A stretch of DNA of 64,000 bases from Verrucomicrobiales bacterium (GCA_015075445.1 JABTUJ010000017.1:62001-126000), one strand, 5' to 3'; shown: positions 36,213-45,362, numbered from the stretch's first letter. The notes: generated by a model not told the origin, from the sequence alone. A program made the numbers and translations.

Positions 36213-37615
36213 GCGCTCACCCGCGCCAGGGCCGCCGCGATCGCCGGGATTTCCTCGTCGGTGACGGTCCGCATATCGAGCCGCAACCGGTCGTCTTCGA
36301 TCCGGCCGAACACCTGCGCTTCATCGGTCCGGAGGCCGCGCGCCAGAGTCTCGGCGCTCAACCGGTTCGTGGAAACCGTCACCATCACGCTGGGGATGGC
36401 CTCGGTCGGGAGCGACCCGCTGCCGAGGTAAGCGACAGTTTCGCCGGCCGCGGCGTGGAGACTCGGCGCCTGTGCGGCCAGCGCGGCCACCAAGTCACGG
36501 GCCCTCCGGCGAACCACCTCGATCGGCGTGGTGATCATGCGGTAGAGCGGATGCTCCCGTCGCAGCCGGTCGGGGTCGCGGAACAGGTGCAGGGTTCTTT
36601 CGAGGACCATGAGGCAGGTCTTGTCCACGCGGACGGCGCGCATGAGCGGATGCTTGCGGATGGTTTCGATCAACGCCTTGCGCCCGACGATGACTCCCGT
36701 CTGGCTCGCCCCGATCAGTTTGTCGCCGCTAAAGAGGACGACGTCGGCGCCGGCCGCAACGGACTCACGGGCCGTGGGCTCATGCGGGAGACCGAATGCC
36801 TCGAGGGGGAGGAGGGCACCGGCGCCAAGGTCATCCAGGATCAGCGGATGCAGTGGGTGTTCGCGCGCCAACTGGACCAGGTCGGTCAAGGCCACTTCGT
36901 GGGTGAAGCCGACGACCCGATAATTGCTCGGGTGAACGCGCATCAAGGCGGCCGTGTCCGGCGTGATTGCGCGGCGGTAGTCCTTGAGGTGCGTGCGGTT
37001 GGTGGCGCCGACCTCGACCAAACGCGCGCCGCTTTGCGCCATGACCTCCGGGAGGCGAAACGAGCCACCGATCTCGATCAACTGGCCGCGGGAGACGATC
37101 ACTTCCCTGCCGGCGGTCAAGGCTGCCAGCACCAGGAGTGTGGCCGCGGCGTTGTTGTTGACGACGGTCCCGGCCTCCGCGCCGGTGAGCTCGCACAGGA
37201 TCGGTTCGACCAACTCGTCGCGCTCGATGCGCTCGCCCGTCGCCGGCTCGGTGGCGAGGGTGCAGTAGCCTTTCAGCGCCGGGGTGATCGAGTCCACGAC
37301 GCTCTCGGGAAAGACCGCCCGTCCGAGACCGGTGTGGAGAATGACGCCGGTGGCGTTGACGGCCCGACGCACGCGGGGGGCACTCATCACCCCGAGCTGT
37401 CGGCCCGCGCGGGCGAGAAGGAACTCGGGCGCGGCGGCTAGCCCGGAGCTGCCGGCAAGGACTTGCGCACGGGCTTCAGCGAGGACGCGCCGTAGACAAT
37501 CCGTGATCAGAGATTGCGGGAAGCGGCCCTGCCAGCGCCGGACTTCGGGACGCTTGAGCAGCTCGGTCATCGAAGGAAGCCGCTGGAGGAGACTCTGTCT
37601 GTCGTCCGCTGCCAT
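36209..37615 (-). CDS. selA: L-seryl-tRNA(Sec) selenium transferase
   Basis: PLP enzyme that converts Ser-tRNASec to Sec-tRNASec using selenophosphate. The PLP lysine is in FSGDKLIGASQTG; other conserved parts are RRAVNATGVILHTGLGRA, NNNAAATLLVL and VHPSNYRVVGF. 468 residues, the normal bacterial size, with the N-terminal tRNA-binding helical part present. It is the first gene of selA-selB-selD; the coupling to selB is by stop/start overlap. The selC gene is 12 kb away. Confidence 0.97.
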   Translation of the reverse strand: MAADDRQSLLQRLPSMTELLKRPEVRRWQGRFPQSLITDCLRRVLAEARAQVLAGSSGLAAAPEFLLARAGRQLGVMSAPRVRRAVNATGVILHTGLGRAVFPESVVDSITPALKGYCTLATEPATGERIERDELVEPILCELTGAEAGTVVNNNAAATLLVLAALTAGREVIVSRGQLIEIGGSFRLPEVMAQSGARLVEVGATNRTHLKDYRRAITPDTAALMRVHPSNYRVVGFTHEVALTDLVQLAREHPLHPLILDDLGAGALLPLEAFGLPHEPTARESVAAGADVVLFSGDKLIGASQTGVIVGRKALIETIRKHPLMRAVRVDKTCLMVLERTLHLFRDPDRLRREHPLYRMITTPIEVVRRRARDLVAALAAQAPSLHAAAGETVAYLGSGSLPTEAIPSVMVTVSTNRLSAETLARGLRTDEAQVFGRIEDDRLRLDMRTVTDEEIPAIAAALARVSA

Positions 37616-37732
37616 GGATCAAGCGTGGCCGGTGCGGTCGCCCGCGAATCGGCGTAACGTGGGCGAGCATCGCGGAAGGGGTGGGGAGGGTCAACCGTTC
37701 ACGCGAAGTAGGCACCACCTGCCCCCGGCGCA

Positions 37733-38299
37733 TCAGCCGCCGGTCAAGCAGGCCAGCGCCCGGGGGAGAGCCTCCTGGGGAGTTGCCAGCGCCCAGCCGC
37801 GCTCTCCCCGGCGTCGGACGAACCCGCGCGCGGCCAGCTTGGCCAGATGGCGGGCCAGGGCGAACCGCGAAATCCCGGTCGCAGCATGGAGTCGCTCCGG
37901 AGTCTGGTGCCCGGTCCCTAAGGCGCGATACAGCGCGATCCGCCGCGGGTGCGTGAAGGCCGTGGCCCAACGGAAAGCCTGCTCGGCGAATCCCGGGTGG
38001 TGCCGGAACCCGTCGCGCAGCGCGTCCACCACCGGCTGGAGCCGGGTGGGTTTGCGCTGCGGCGACAGGCGGTAGGAAACGTGACGGCCCCGACGGTGCG
38101 CTTGGAGAAAGCCGCGCGCCTCGAGCGCGCGCAGGTACTGGCTCGCCACCGGCAGGGGCAGCGGGAGTTGTTGGGCCACGGCAGATACCGTGAGTTCCGA
38201 GTCGTCGGCCAGCAGTTCGAGAATGCGCAAGCGCCGGCGGTTGGCCAGCACCCGGCAGGACCGCCAGAGAGTGGGTTGGAGCGGGGACGCGGTGCTCAT
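37733..38299 (-). CDS. Tandem winged-helix transcriptional regulator (ArsR-like)
   Basis: 188 residues from ATG 38299 (an ATG at 38308 is also in frame). Two winged-helix units are visible: RLRILELLADDSELTVSAVA and QYLRALEARGFLQAHRRGRH in the first half, then RIALYRALGTGHQTPERLHA and ARHLAKLAARGFVRRRGERG in the second. No metal-binding Cys pair is obvious. It is divergent from the double-cubane reductase operon, and a perfect 12-bp palindrome lies just upstream of its start, so it probably represses itself and the operon. Confidence 0.82.
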   Translation of the reverse strand: MSTASPLQPTLWRSCRVLANRRRLRILELLADDSELTVSAVAQQLPLPLPVASQYLRALEARGFLQAHRRGRHVSYRLSPQRKPTRLQPVVDALRDGFRHHPGFAEQAFRWATAFTHPRRIALYRALGTGHQTPERLHAATGISRFALARHLAKLAARGFVRRRGERGWALATPQEALPRALACLTGG

Positions 38300-38306
38300 C
38301 GAGCAC

Positions 38307-38318
38307 ACTTTGCAAAGT
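38307..38318. promoter_or_regulatory. Palindromic operator candidate ACTTTGCAAAGT
   Basis: Perfect 12-bp dyad, 7 bp upstream of the regulator ATG and within the 193-bp divergent region to the reductase gene. Length and position fit a winged-helix dimer site. Core promoter elements cannot be assigned with confidence. Confidence 0.5.
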
Positions 38319-38492
38319 CTGCTCGACCTCCGTCAAGCCCCCACCAGAGCTCCCCGACCAGCGGGCGCACGATCGAACCCAAGCATCCCGCGCCAAGCCG
38401 TCCCAGCCATCCGCCCGCCATCCTCACGACATTGGCCTTGAACCCGCGGCGTCGCCGACCAAGACTCGCGCAACTCAGGCCCTCGTCACCTT

Positions 38493-39686
38493 GTGAACGC
38501 CGCACCTTCCGAACCGGCTGTTGATCCCCTGCGGGAGGCGTCGGCTTATGGCCAGGCCATGGTTGACCGGTGTTACGATTACGCCCAGGCCGCCAAGTCC
38601 GCGGGGCGCCGCATCGTGGGCATCATGTGTGAGTTCACCCCGCGCGAGATCATCCTGGCGGCCCATGCCGTCCCGGTCTGCCTATGCGGCGGGTCCGCCG
38701 CCACGATTCCGGTCGCCGAACAAGTCCTGCCCACGAACGTTTGCCCGCTGATCAAGTCCACCTTTGGGTATCATCTCACGGGCAAGAACCCCTTCCTGGA
38801 GTGGGCCGACCTGGTGGTGGCCGAGACGACCTGTGACGGGAAGAAGAAGATGTTCGAGTTGCTGGGCGTCACGCGGCCCATGTACGTTCTCGAACTCCCG
38901 CAGAAGGCCGAGGACACGGAGGCGCTCGAACGCTGGACGAAGGAGGTCCGCAAGTTCGCCGCGCACCTCGAGGCCCGCTGGGGCGTGCAGATCACTCCGG
39001 AGGACCTGCATCGCGCCATCCGCGTGATGAACCGCGAACGGCGCCTCCGACGGGGGCTCGCGGACCTCATGCGGCGGGACCCGCCGCCGTTGACCGGTCG
39101 GCAGTTGCTCGAGTTCAAGAGCATCATCTCCGGGATCGAATCGGACCTGCGACATTACGAAGCGACTCTGCACGTCCTGGCCGACCGGTCGGGCACACCC
39201 CCTTCCGTCTCGAACGGACCGACCCGCGTTCTGCTGACCGGCGTGCCGCTGGTCCACGGGGCGGAGCGGGTGCTCGAGTTGGTCGAGGAGGCGGGCGCCG
39301 TGGTGGTGGCGATGGAGAATTGCACCGGGCTCAAGCCGATCCTCGAGGACGTGGACGAGCATGATCCCGACCCAATTCGGGCGATCGCCCGCAAGTACTA
39401 CCACCTGCCGTGCTCGGTGATGACGCCGAACACCCATCGCTTCCGCGTGCTGCGCGAGTTGGTGACCAGGTTCCGCCCGCACTGCGTGATCGAGTTGGTC
39501 TGGCAGGCCTGCCTGACCTACGACATCGAAGCCAGCCAGGTCCGTCGGTTCGCCGAGGAAGAACTGCGGCTTCCCTACCTGAAGATCACGACCGACTACG
39601 CTCCGGCGGATTCAGCCCGCATTACCGCACGTGTCGAAGCACTCTTCGAGACGGTGCGAGCCCACCGGCGGGCCGAGGGTTGCTGA
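38493..39686 (+). CDS. Double-cubane-cluster-type anaerobic reductase (HgdB/YjiM-like)
   Basis: 397 residues from GTG 38493. It belongs to the 2-hydroxyacyl-CoA dehydratase/benzoyl-CoA reductase superfamily, closest in feel to the YjiM-like double-cubane proteins: GIMCEFTPREIILAAHAVPV, CLCGGS, NVCPLIKS, TTCDGKKK, NCTGLKP and PCSVMTPN supply the cluster cysteines. Such proteins hold an [Fe8S9]-type cluster and are charged by an ATP-dependent activase, encoded four genes downstream. The physiological substrate is unknown in the family. It ends GC then TGA TGA, an ordinary double stop. Confidence 0.85.
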   Translation: MNAAPSEPAVDPLREASAYGQAMVDRCYDYAQAAKSAGRRIVGIMCEFTPREIILAAHAVPVCLCGGSAATIPVAEQVLPTNVCPLIKSTFGYHLTGKNPFLEWADLVVAETTCDGKKKMFELLGVTRPMYVLELPQKAEDTEALERWTKEVRKFAAHLEARWGVQITPEDLHRAIRVMNRERRLRRGLADLMRRDPPPLTGRQLLEFKSIISGIESDLRHYEATLHVLADRSGTPPSVSNGPTRVLLTGVPLVHGAERVLELVEEAGAVVVAMENCTGLKPILEDVDEHDPDPIRAIARKYYHLPCSVMTPNTHRFRVLRELVTRFRPHCVIELVWQACLTYDIEASQVRRFAEEELRLPYLKITTDYAPADSARITARVEALFETVRAHRRAEGC

Positions 39687-39807
39687 TGAACCCGTCCCTG
39701 GCTGGCCATCCCGTGCGTCCCGGCGGCTCCGCCGCCCAGGATCGCCCCCTCTCCTCGCCCCTGACCGACGCCCACGATACCCCCCCGACGATCACGACCA
39801 CCGACCC

Positions 39808-40614
39808 ATGCAAACAAACCCCGACGTCCATCTGACCCACGTCCAATCGGTGTATGCCGGCCCTGAAGGGCGGTTGTGGGAGTTGCTCATGGGGGAACAG
39901 ATCCACCTCGGCGGTCTCGGGTCTTCACTGGATCTTGCCGAGCGGGCGTCTGTCCCTGCGCACTCCCACGGCGTGGACCTGTGCTGCGCCAGCGGCGCCG
40001 GCATGCGCTTCCTGCTCCGCTTCCGTGGTGTGGCGCAGATGACCGGTGTGGACGCCACCCCCGCCATGCTCGCCCTGGCCCGCCAGCGCGCCGCCGCCGA
40101 AGGACTGGCCGACCGGCTCAGGTTCGTGCAGGCCGACGTCTGCGCGACGGGGCTACCCGCCGCCGGGTTCGATTTCGTGTGGGGGGAGGACGCGTGGTGC
40201 TACGTCGAGGACAAGGCCCGGCTGATCGCGGAAGCCGCCCGCTTGCTCAAGCCGGGCGGGATCGTGGCGTTCACGGACTGGATGGAAGGCCCGACCTCCA
40301 TGACCCCGGCGGACGTGCGACGCTACCTCACGTTCATGAAGTTCCCGAGCCTCCTTAGCCTCGCCGACTATCGTGCGCTGCTGGAACAGAACCACTGCGA
40401 GGTCCGTCTGGCGCTCGACACGGGGCGTTTCGCCAAACACGTGCCGCTCTATGTGGACATGATCGAGAAGCAGCTCACCTACGACGCGCTCAAGATCATC
40501 GGCTTCGACCAGGCGCTGGCCACCGCGCTGCTGGGTGAGATGCGCTTCCTCGGGGAACTCGCCCAGGCAGGTCAGACCATCCAGGGTCTGATCGTGGCGC
40601 ACCGGAAAAGCTAG
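39808..40614 (+). CDS. SAM-dependent methyltransferase (sarcosine/dimethylglycine-like)
   Basis: 268 residues from ATG 39808. Class I Rossmann methyltransferase: motif I as GVDLCCASGAGMRFLL, then MTGVDATPAMLALAR, motif IV around FDFVWGEDAWCYVEDKARL and LKPGGIVAFTDWMEGPTSMT. The pattern of WGEDAWCYV with a following TDWM is reminiscent of glycine/sarcosine/dimethylglycine N-methyltransferases. It is embedded in an operon of 2-hydroxyacyl-CoA-dehydratase-like proteins, an unusual neighbour, and may act on the same small molecule. It starts 121 bp after the reductase and stops 8 bp before the next gene. Confidence 0.8.
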   Translation: MQTNPDVHLTHVQSVYAGPEGRLWELLMGEQIHLGGLGSSLDLAERASVPAHSHGVDLCCASGAGMRFLLRFRGVAQMTGVDATPAMLALARQRAAAEGLADRLRFVQADVCATGLPAAGFDFVWGEDAWCYVEDKARLIAEAARLLKPGGIVAFTDWMEGPTSMTPADVRRYLTFMKFPSLLSLADYRALLEQNHCEVRLALDTGRFAKHVPLYVDMIEKQLTYDALKIIGFDQALATALLGEMRFLGELAQAGQTIQGLIVAHRKS

Positions 40615-40622
40615 CCGGACGC

Positions 40623-41516
40623 ATGGAGGTTCTGGTCACCAGCCCCTGGGTGCCGAGGGAGTGGATCCGGGCTCACGGTCTCGAACCTCGCGGCGCTTGG
40701 TTCGCCCAACTCGACCCGTCCGGCGCCTTGCCGGAGGGCGTGTGTGCGTTTGCGGGAGCCATGGCCAGACTCCACCAGGCGCAACCGCACGCCGGCATCG
40801 TGTTCACGACAGCCTGCGACCAGATGCGCCGCGCTGCTGATGCCACGGCCAGCAGCGGGGGGAAGCACGCCTTCCTGTTCTCCCTGCCGGCGACCTGGCA
40901 GACGTCAGCGGCCCGAAAGCTCTATCACGCCGAGGTGGCCAGGCTCGGGAAGTACCTCGAATCCCTGGGCGGCCACACGCCAGGTGAGGAGGAGTTGATG
41001 AGGGAGATTCGCCGGTCGGAAGCGCAGCGCGCGCACCGGCGGAGGATCCTCGAAGCCGGGTCATCGTCAGACCGAGGCGTTCCGTTGGCCCTGGTCGGCG
41101 GTCCGCTGCTTCCCTCGCAGTGGTCCCTCTTCGACGCCGTGGAAGCGGCGGGCGGCCGGGTGGTGTTGAACGCCACGGAACCAGGCGAACGCTCGGTGCT
41201 GCCGCCCCTGCCGCCCATGGCCCCGGGCCAGGAGGCGGTGATCGCCTTGGCGGACCACTACTTTGACCACGCGGTGGATGTGTTTCACCGGCCCAACACG
41301 CGGCTCTATGCCTGGCTCGGCGAGCGGTTGCAGGCCCGAGGCGCGCGCGGCATCCTGCTCTGGGCGCACCTGGCCTGTGATCTCTGGCGCGTGGAAGCAG
41401 CCAGCCTGCGCGAGGCCTTCGATTTGCCGGTGCTCGTGCTCGAGGCGCACCGAGTCGGAACCGGCGGTCTGCGCGACCGCCAGCGGCTGGGCGCCTTCAT
41501 CGAATCACGGCGATGA
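40623..41516 (+). CDS. 2-hydroxyacyl-CoA dehydratase-like subunit (short)
   Basis: 297 residues. Matches the D-component/HgdB superfamily in outline: LVTSPWVPREWIRAHGLEP start, VFTTACDQMRRAAD (cluster Cys), ALVGGPLLPSQWSLFDAVEA, and LLWAHLACDLWRVEAASLRE (second Cys). It is shorter than canonical subunits and its substrate is not evident. It overlaps the next gene by 4 nt (ATGA), and the two probably form a heterodimer powered by the activase at the end of the operon. Confidence 0.8.
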   Translation: MEVLVTSPWVPREWIRAHGLEPRGAWFAQLDPSGALPEGVCAFAGAMARLHQAQPHAGIVFTTACDQMRRAADATASSGGKHAFLFSLPATWQTSAARKLYHAEVARLGKYLESLGGHTPGEEELMREIRRSEAQRAHRRRILEAGSSSDRGVPLALVGGPLLPSQWSLFDAVEAAGGRVVLNATEPGERSVLPPLPPMAPGQEAVIALADHYFDHAVDVFHRPNTRLYAWLGERLQARGARGILLWAHLACDLWRVEAASLREAFDLPVLVLEAHRVGTGGLRDRQRLGAFIESRR

Positions 41517-42898
41517 GGGAGACGCCCCGCCAGATCTGCCTTGAAGAATGGGACCAGCGCCAGGCCACCTTGGCGCGTCAGGGCGGGGGTGAGCCTTCGT
41601 ATGGCGGACCGCTCGGCCGACACGTCGAACGCGAAGGCAACGGGCGCCTGCGACAATTGCGCTTCGACAACTCGACCGCCGCGCTGCGTCTCTGGAATTT
41701 CCTCCTCACGGAGAACCAGCGGTTGCGCGCGGCCCGCGCCCAGGGCGAACGGTTGGTCGGCGCCATGAAGGACCTCGGCACGGTGCCCGTGATGGCGTAC
41801 GCCCTGCCGCGCGTTCGGGCGTTCTACCCGGATGGCGCCTGGTGGACGCCCTGTCTCATGGAGTGCACCGACCGGTTGTTGAACCAGGCGGAAGCGCTCG
41901 GGGCGGACGCCACCACCTGTCCGGTGCGCGCGATGCTGGCAGCCTTCCAGAACGGCGAGCACTTCCCCCGACCGGACTTGCTCGTCTGCAGCGCGGGGGC
42001 GATTTGCGATGATTTCTCGGCCATCGCCCAGCGGCTGGAACGGTTGGGCAGCGCCGTTCTGTGGTGGGAGATGCCGCGGCGACGCGAACCGGAGACGGGA
42101 GAGGCTTCGTGTGCGCTGCCCGGCGGCCTGAGGGCGCCCGCCGATCAAGTCGAGTGTGTGCGTGACGAACTGCGTCGGGTGGCGATCGCGCTCGGCCGGT
42201 TGGTGGCCACGGAGCTGACCGCGGAACGGCTGCGGGACGGTATCCAGTCGGCCAACGCCGTCCGCCGCGAGCTTCAAGCGCTGCGGGAGACCGTGTATGC
42301 CGCCGCGGGCGCACCGTTGCCGGCGCTCGAGATGTTGATCGCCGAGATGCTCGCAGTTCATTTCTGCTCGGACCGCGACGAGAGCCGGGTGGTTCTTGGC
42401 GGCCTGGTGCAGGAAGCCACGCGCCGCGTGGCCGCGCGGCAGTCGGTCGTGGACGAGACCGGCATCCGGGTGTACTGGGTGAACCCCGTGGCCGATCTGC
42501 GCGCCATGAATCTGCTCGAAACCTGCGGCGGCCAGCTCTGTGGCAGTGACTTCATGTTCACCCACGCCCTCGATCTGATCCCGGAGGACCTGCCTCCACT
42601 TGAAGCGCTGGCGCGAACCGCGCTGGCGGATCCGATGGTCGGTCCCGTGCAGGATCGCGCACGTCGGATCGTGCAGGAATGCCGGCGCTATCGCGTGGAA
42701 GCTGTCGTCGTCTCGCGGATCCCCGGTGCCAGCCATTGCGCCTGGGAGGGCGCGTATCTCCGGGAGCATCTCGCTGCGGAGTTGGGGGTGCCCGCCGTCG
42801 AGATCGAAGTCCCGCCGGTCTGCGATGCCTTGCTGCCGGCGCTCAGGACGCGGTTGCAGGCTGTCCTCGAGATTGCCCAGAGCCGGAGGAGGGCATGA
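41513..42898 (+). CDS. 2-hydroxyacyl-CoA dehydratase-like subunit (long)
   Basis: 461 residues. Conserved-looking cysteines lie in WWTPCLMECTDRLL, ATTCPVRAML, CSAGAICDDF, ETCGGQLCGSDF and GASHCAWEGAYLREHL; the last is the superfamily's typical C-terminal end. Between them is a helical insertion rich in Arg and Leu. Coupled by overlap to the subunit before it and to the activase after it (start 42895 within its stop). A radical, ketyl-type reduction is expected from the family; the substrate cannot be read from sequence. Confidence 0.8.
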   Translation: MRETPRQICLEEWDQRQATLARQGGGEPSYGGPLGRHVEREGNGRLRQLRFDNSTAALRLWNFLLTENQRLRAARAQGERLVGAMKDLGTVPVMAYALPRVRAFYPDGAWWTPCLMECTDRLLNQAEALGADATTCPVRAMLAAFQNGEHFPRPDLLVCSAGAICDDFSAIAQRLERLGSAVLWWEMPRRREPETGEASCALPGGLRAPADQVECVRDELRRVAIALGRLVATELTAERLRDGIQSANAVRRELQALRETVYAAAGAPLPALEMLIAEMLAVHFCSDRDESRVVLGGLVQEATRRVAARQSVVDETGIRVYWVNPVADLRAMNLLETCGGQLCGSDFMFTHALDLIPEDLPPLEALARTALADPMVGPVQDRARRIVQECRRYRVEAVVVSRIPGASHCAWEGAYLREHLAAELGVPAVEIEVPPVCDALLPALRTRLQAVLEIAQSRRRA

Positions 42899-43668
42899 TT
42901 GGCGCGGGCGTTGACGCGGGTTCGCGACGACTGGCGTGGTCCTTCGATTCCTGGCCACATCCCGCATTCTGGGGCAGAGCGGATGGACCAAGGGGCTGGC
43001 AGCCGCGCGCCTGGCGGAGGCTGTTTTACGCCGAGACCTAGCGGATGGCCGGCTTGGACGGGGCGGCGATCCAATCGGTGGTCGCGACGGGATACGGACG
43101 CAACCGGGTGCCCTTTGCGGCGACCACCATCACGGAGATCACCTGTCATGCCCGGGGAGTGCACCACCTCGATCCAGCCGCTCGCTCGATCGTCGAGATT
43201 GGCGGGCAGGACAGCAAAGCCATCCGGCTCGATGAGCATGGCCGCGTCCGCGACTTCGCCATGAACGACCGGTGCGCCGCGGGAACCGGCCGGTTCCTCG
43301 AAATGCTGGCTTCGCGCCTCGCGCTTGACTGGTCCGGCCTCGACGAGCTGAGCCAGCGGAGCCAACGCCCGGCGGTCATGAGCAACACCTGCGTGGTGTT
43401 TGCCGAGACCGAGATCATCGGGTTGCTGGCGGAAGGGGTTGCGGCGGCGGACATCGCCGCCGGGGTGCAGCATTCGGTCGCCACGCGGGTGGTGGCCATG
43501 GCCGGACGGGCTCTGGATCCGCCCGTGGTCTTCACCGGCGGCGTGGCCTTGCAGCCGGGGATGGTCCGGGCCCTCGAAGGCGTGTTGGGCTGTCCGGTGC
43601 GGGTGCCTGCGGACCCGCAATTCACGGGTGCCTTGGGCGCCGCGATCCTCGCCGGCGGAATGGCTTGA
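42895..43668 (+). pseudogene. 2-hydroxyacyl-CoA dehydratase activase (HgdC/BadF-type ATPase), double frameshift
   Basis: The C-terminal two thirds is an intact ASKHA-fold activase: VVATGYGRNRVPFA, VEIGGQDSKAIRL, MNDRCAAGTGRFLEML (the [4Fe-4S] Cys), SNTCVVFAETEIIGL (second Cys) and VFTGGVALQPGM. The N-terminus starts in the same frame (MIGAGVDAGSR, the phosphate loop), leaves it at about 42935 for TKGLAAARLAEAVLRRDLA, then returns at about 43045. Two compensating indels of opposite sign explain this. The gene would otherwise close the operon by overlapping the previous stop. As the operon depends on this ATPase, sequence error is plausible. Confidence 0.85.
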
Positions 43669-43673
43669 GCCAG

Positions 43674-44987
43674 CTACTCTGCTTCGGCGATGCACCAGAG
43701 GCGCGCGTGAGTCCGCAAAAAGACCGCGCCATCGGAGACGGCCAAGGACGCGTTCATGGGTTCGCCACCGATCACGTTGGTCGCGAGACATTCGAACTGT
43801 GGTGCCGCCCGCACGACGAATACGTCGGCGTTCTGGTTGGGCAGATAGAGTCGGTCGCCCGCCAGAACCGGGGATGACCATGACGAATGACGCGCCCCGG
43901 ATCCGGCCAGGCGCTCCTCCCAGACGGTTTGGCCGGTCTGGAGCTCCAGGCACTGCGCGAAGCCCATGTAAGTCATCTGGTAGAGATGACCGTCGTGGAT
44001 GACCCCGGAGCCGATGGACGCCTGGCTCCGCGGGAGTGTCCGGCACCAAAGCCGGTGGGTGGCACTCACCTCCTCCTGGCCGCCAGGACGCACCGCCATG
44101 ACGATGTTCGTGAAGCCGTTGGCGGTGATGCCTATGACCTCGTCCCCGAAAAACGGCGAACTGTAGACTCCGATGTTCGGGCCGCCGCAGGTCCAAAGGG
44201 TCTGGCCCGTTCGGGGCGCCAACGCGATCACCCGAAGCGGACAGGACAGGATCAGTTCCTCCCGGGTGCCGTTGCGCACCACGAGGGGTGTGGCCCAGGA
44301 ACCCGAAGCTTCGGACACGGTGCCGTTTGCCGGCGGGTTCGAGTTCGAGGGCTGCCCACCGAGTTCCTCCCAGGCAGCCCCCGCCGCGACTCCCGGCAAG
44401 TCATGCTGCCAGAGCGTCCGGCCGGTGCGTTTGTTCAGACCGATCAGGAAATTGCGTTCGCCTGGCCCGAAAGGGACGATGCAGAGCTCACCGTGGAGAA
44501 CCGGCGAAGCCGCGTAGCCCCACTGATGCGACTGGCGTCCCAGATCGCGCCGCCACAACTCCTTCCCCTCGAGGTCGTAGGAGAACACTCCCGCCGAGCC
44601 AAACCAGGCCACCACGCGCTCCCCGTCGGTGGTGGGTGAGGACGAGCAAGGCGGGTTGTCCTCGTGAGTTCGTTCGGCTTCGGTCCACGATGGACCCGCC
44701 TGCCAGAGCGCCGTGCCGGTGTTCCGGTCGAAGCACATCACCGTCCGGCGGTCCCCAACGGCCTGGGTGATGAACACGCGATTGCCCCAGACGATGGGCG
44801 TGGAGTTGCCCCGCTCGGGCAAGGGCACGCGCCAGCGCACGTTCTGGTTGGCGGTCCAGCGGAGGGGTAACCGCGTTTCCTGAGCGATGCCATTTCCCGA
44901 GCCTCCCCGCCATGCCGGCCAGTTGTCCGCCAGGGCCGCCACCGTTGCCGTGAGCGCCGGAATCAGAGCGAGCGCGGGGATTCTCAC
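43674..44987 (-). CDS. Secreted PQQ-like beta-propeller protein
   Basis: 437 residues from GTG 44987, which begins a good signal peptide (VRIPALALIPALTATVAALA, cleaved before DNWPAWRG). WPAWRG is the standard opening of PQQ-repeat propellers; repeats include TPIVWGNRVFITQAVGDRRT, DRNTGTALWQAGPSW, LNKRTGRTLWQHDLPG and ELQTGQTVWEERLAGSG. Tryptophan-docking motifs are present but PQQ-binding residues are not assured, so an enzymatic role is open. The longer frame to 45086 adds a Cys/Pro-rich stretch that does not look native. Ends 5 bp from the convergent activase. Confidence 0.88.
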   Translation of the reverse strand: MRIPALALIPALTATVAALADNWPAWRGGSGNGIAQETRLPLRWTANQNVRWRVPLPERGNSTPIVWGNRVFITQAVGDRRTVMCFDRNTGTALWQAGPSWTEAERTHEDNPPCSSSPTTDGERVVAWFGSAGVFSYDLEGKELWRRDLGRQSHQWGYAASPVLHGELCIVPFGPGERNFLIGLNKRTGRTLWQHDLPGVAAGAAWEELGGQPSNSNPPANGTVSEASGSWATPLVVRNGTREELILSCPLRVIALAPRTGQTLWTCGGPNIGVYSSPFFGDEVIGITANGFTNIVMAVRPGGQEEVSATHRLWCRTLPRSQASIGSGVIHDGHLYQMTYMGFAQCLELQTGQTVWEERLAGSGARHSSWSSPVLAGDRLYLPNQNADVFVVRAAPQFECLATNVIGGEPMNASLAVSDGAVFLRTHARLWCIAEAE

Positions 44988-45189
44988 ACCGGGCAGCCTA
45001 GGTTGAAGCGGCCAGGCGGGCAAGCATCCTGCAAGAGGCGGTCGTGTGATGCCGTACGAGGGATCATGGTGACAGGGAGGAGCCATCGGCAGCGTGATCG
45101 GGAAGGCGATGTGGGCGCCAGATCATGCGATGGTGCGGTGCGATCTCGCCGCGTGGCTGTCGCTGCCAGCCTGCTCCCGTGGCGGCACC

Positions 45190-45350
45190 AATCACTGCGC
45201 ACTCACTTTGCGCCCATCATGCCACTGCCACCGAGAACGTCCGGCAGATCGGCTTCGAGGCTGGCAATGTGGCGACCAGCATCCTCACCCACTACCGAGT
45301 TCTGGCTACCGGGCCGAAAGCAAGGCGCGGTTCGCCCTTCACAGAGCCCC
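45190..45350 (+). pseudogene. Tyrosine-recombinase (integrase) C-terminal relic
   Basis: A frame without start reads AHHATATENVRQIGFEAGNV and ATSILTHYRVLATG, the pattern around the catalytic H-x-x-[RH] and the final Tyr (HYR) of phage-type integrases common in Verrucomicrobiota. The usual H-x-F-A and R are altered. It lies in the 375-bp gap between the propeller gene and the HNH remnant, where I see nothing else. Confidence 0.45.
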
Positions 45351-45362
45351 ATTCGCTTTGCT

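Noticed and set aside
32270..36431. Two 700-codon plus-strand frames opposite selD and selB
   Set aside because: They are shadows of highly conserved minus-strand genes and show no protein features.
39672..39690. C-terminal Cys-UGA-UGA of the double-cubane reductase as a GCU-type redox tail
   Set aside because: Nothing conserved follows and the second TGA stops at once; no such tail is known in the family. A tandem stop is simpler.
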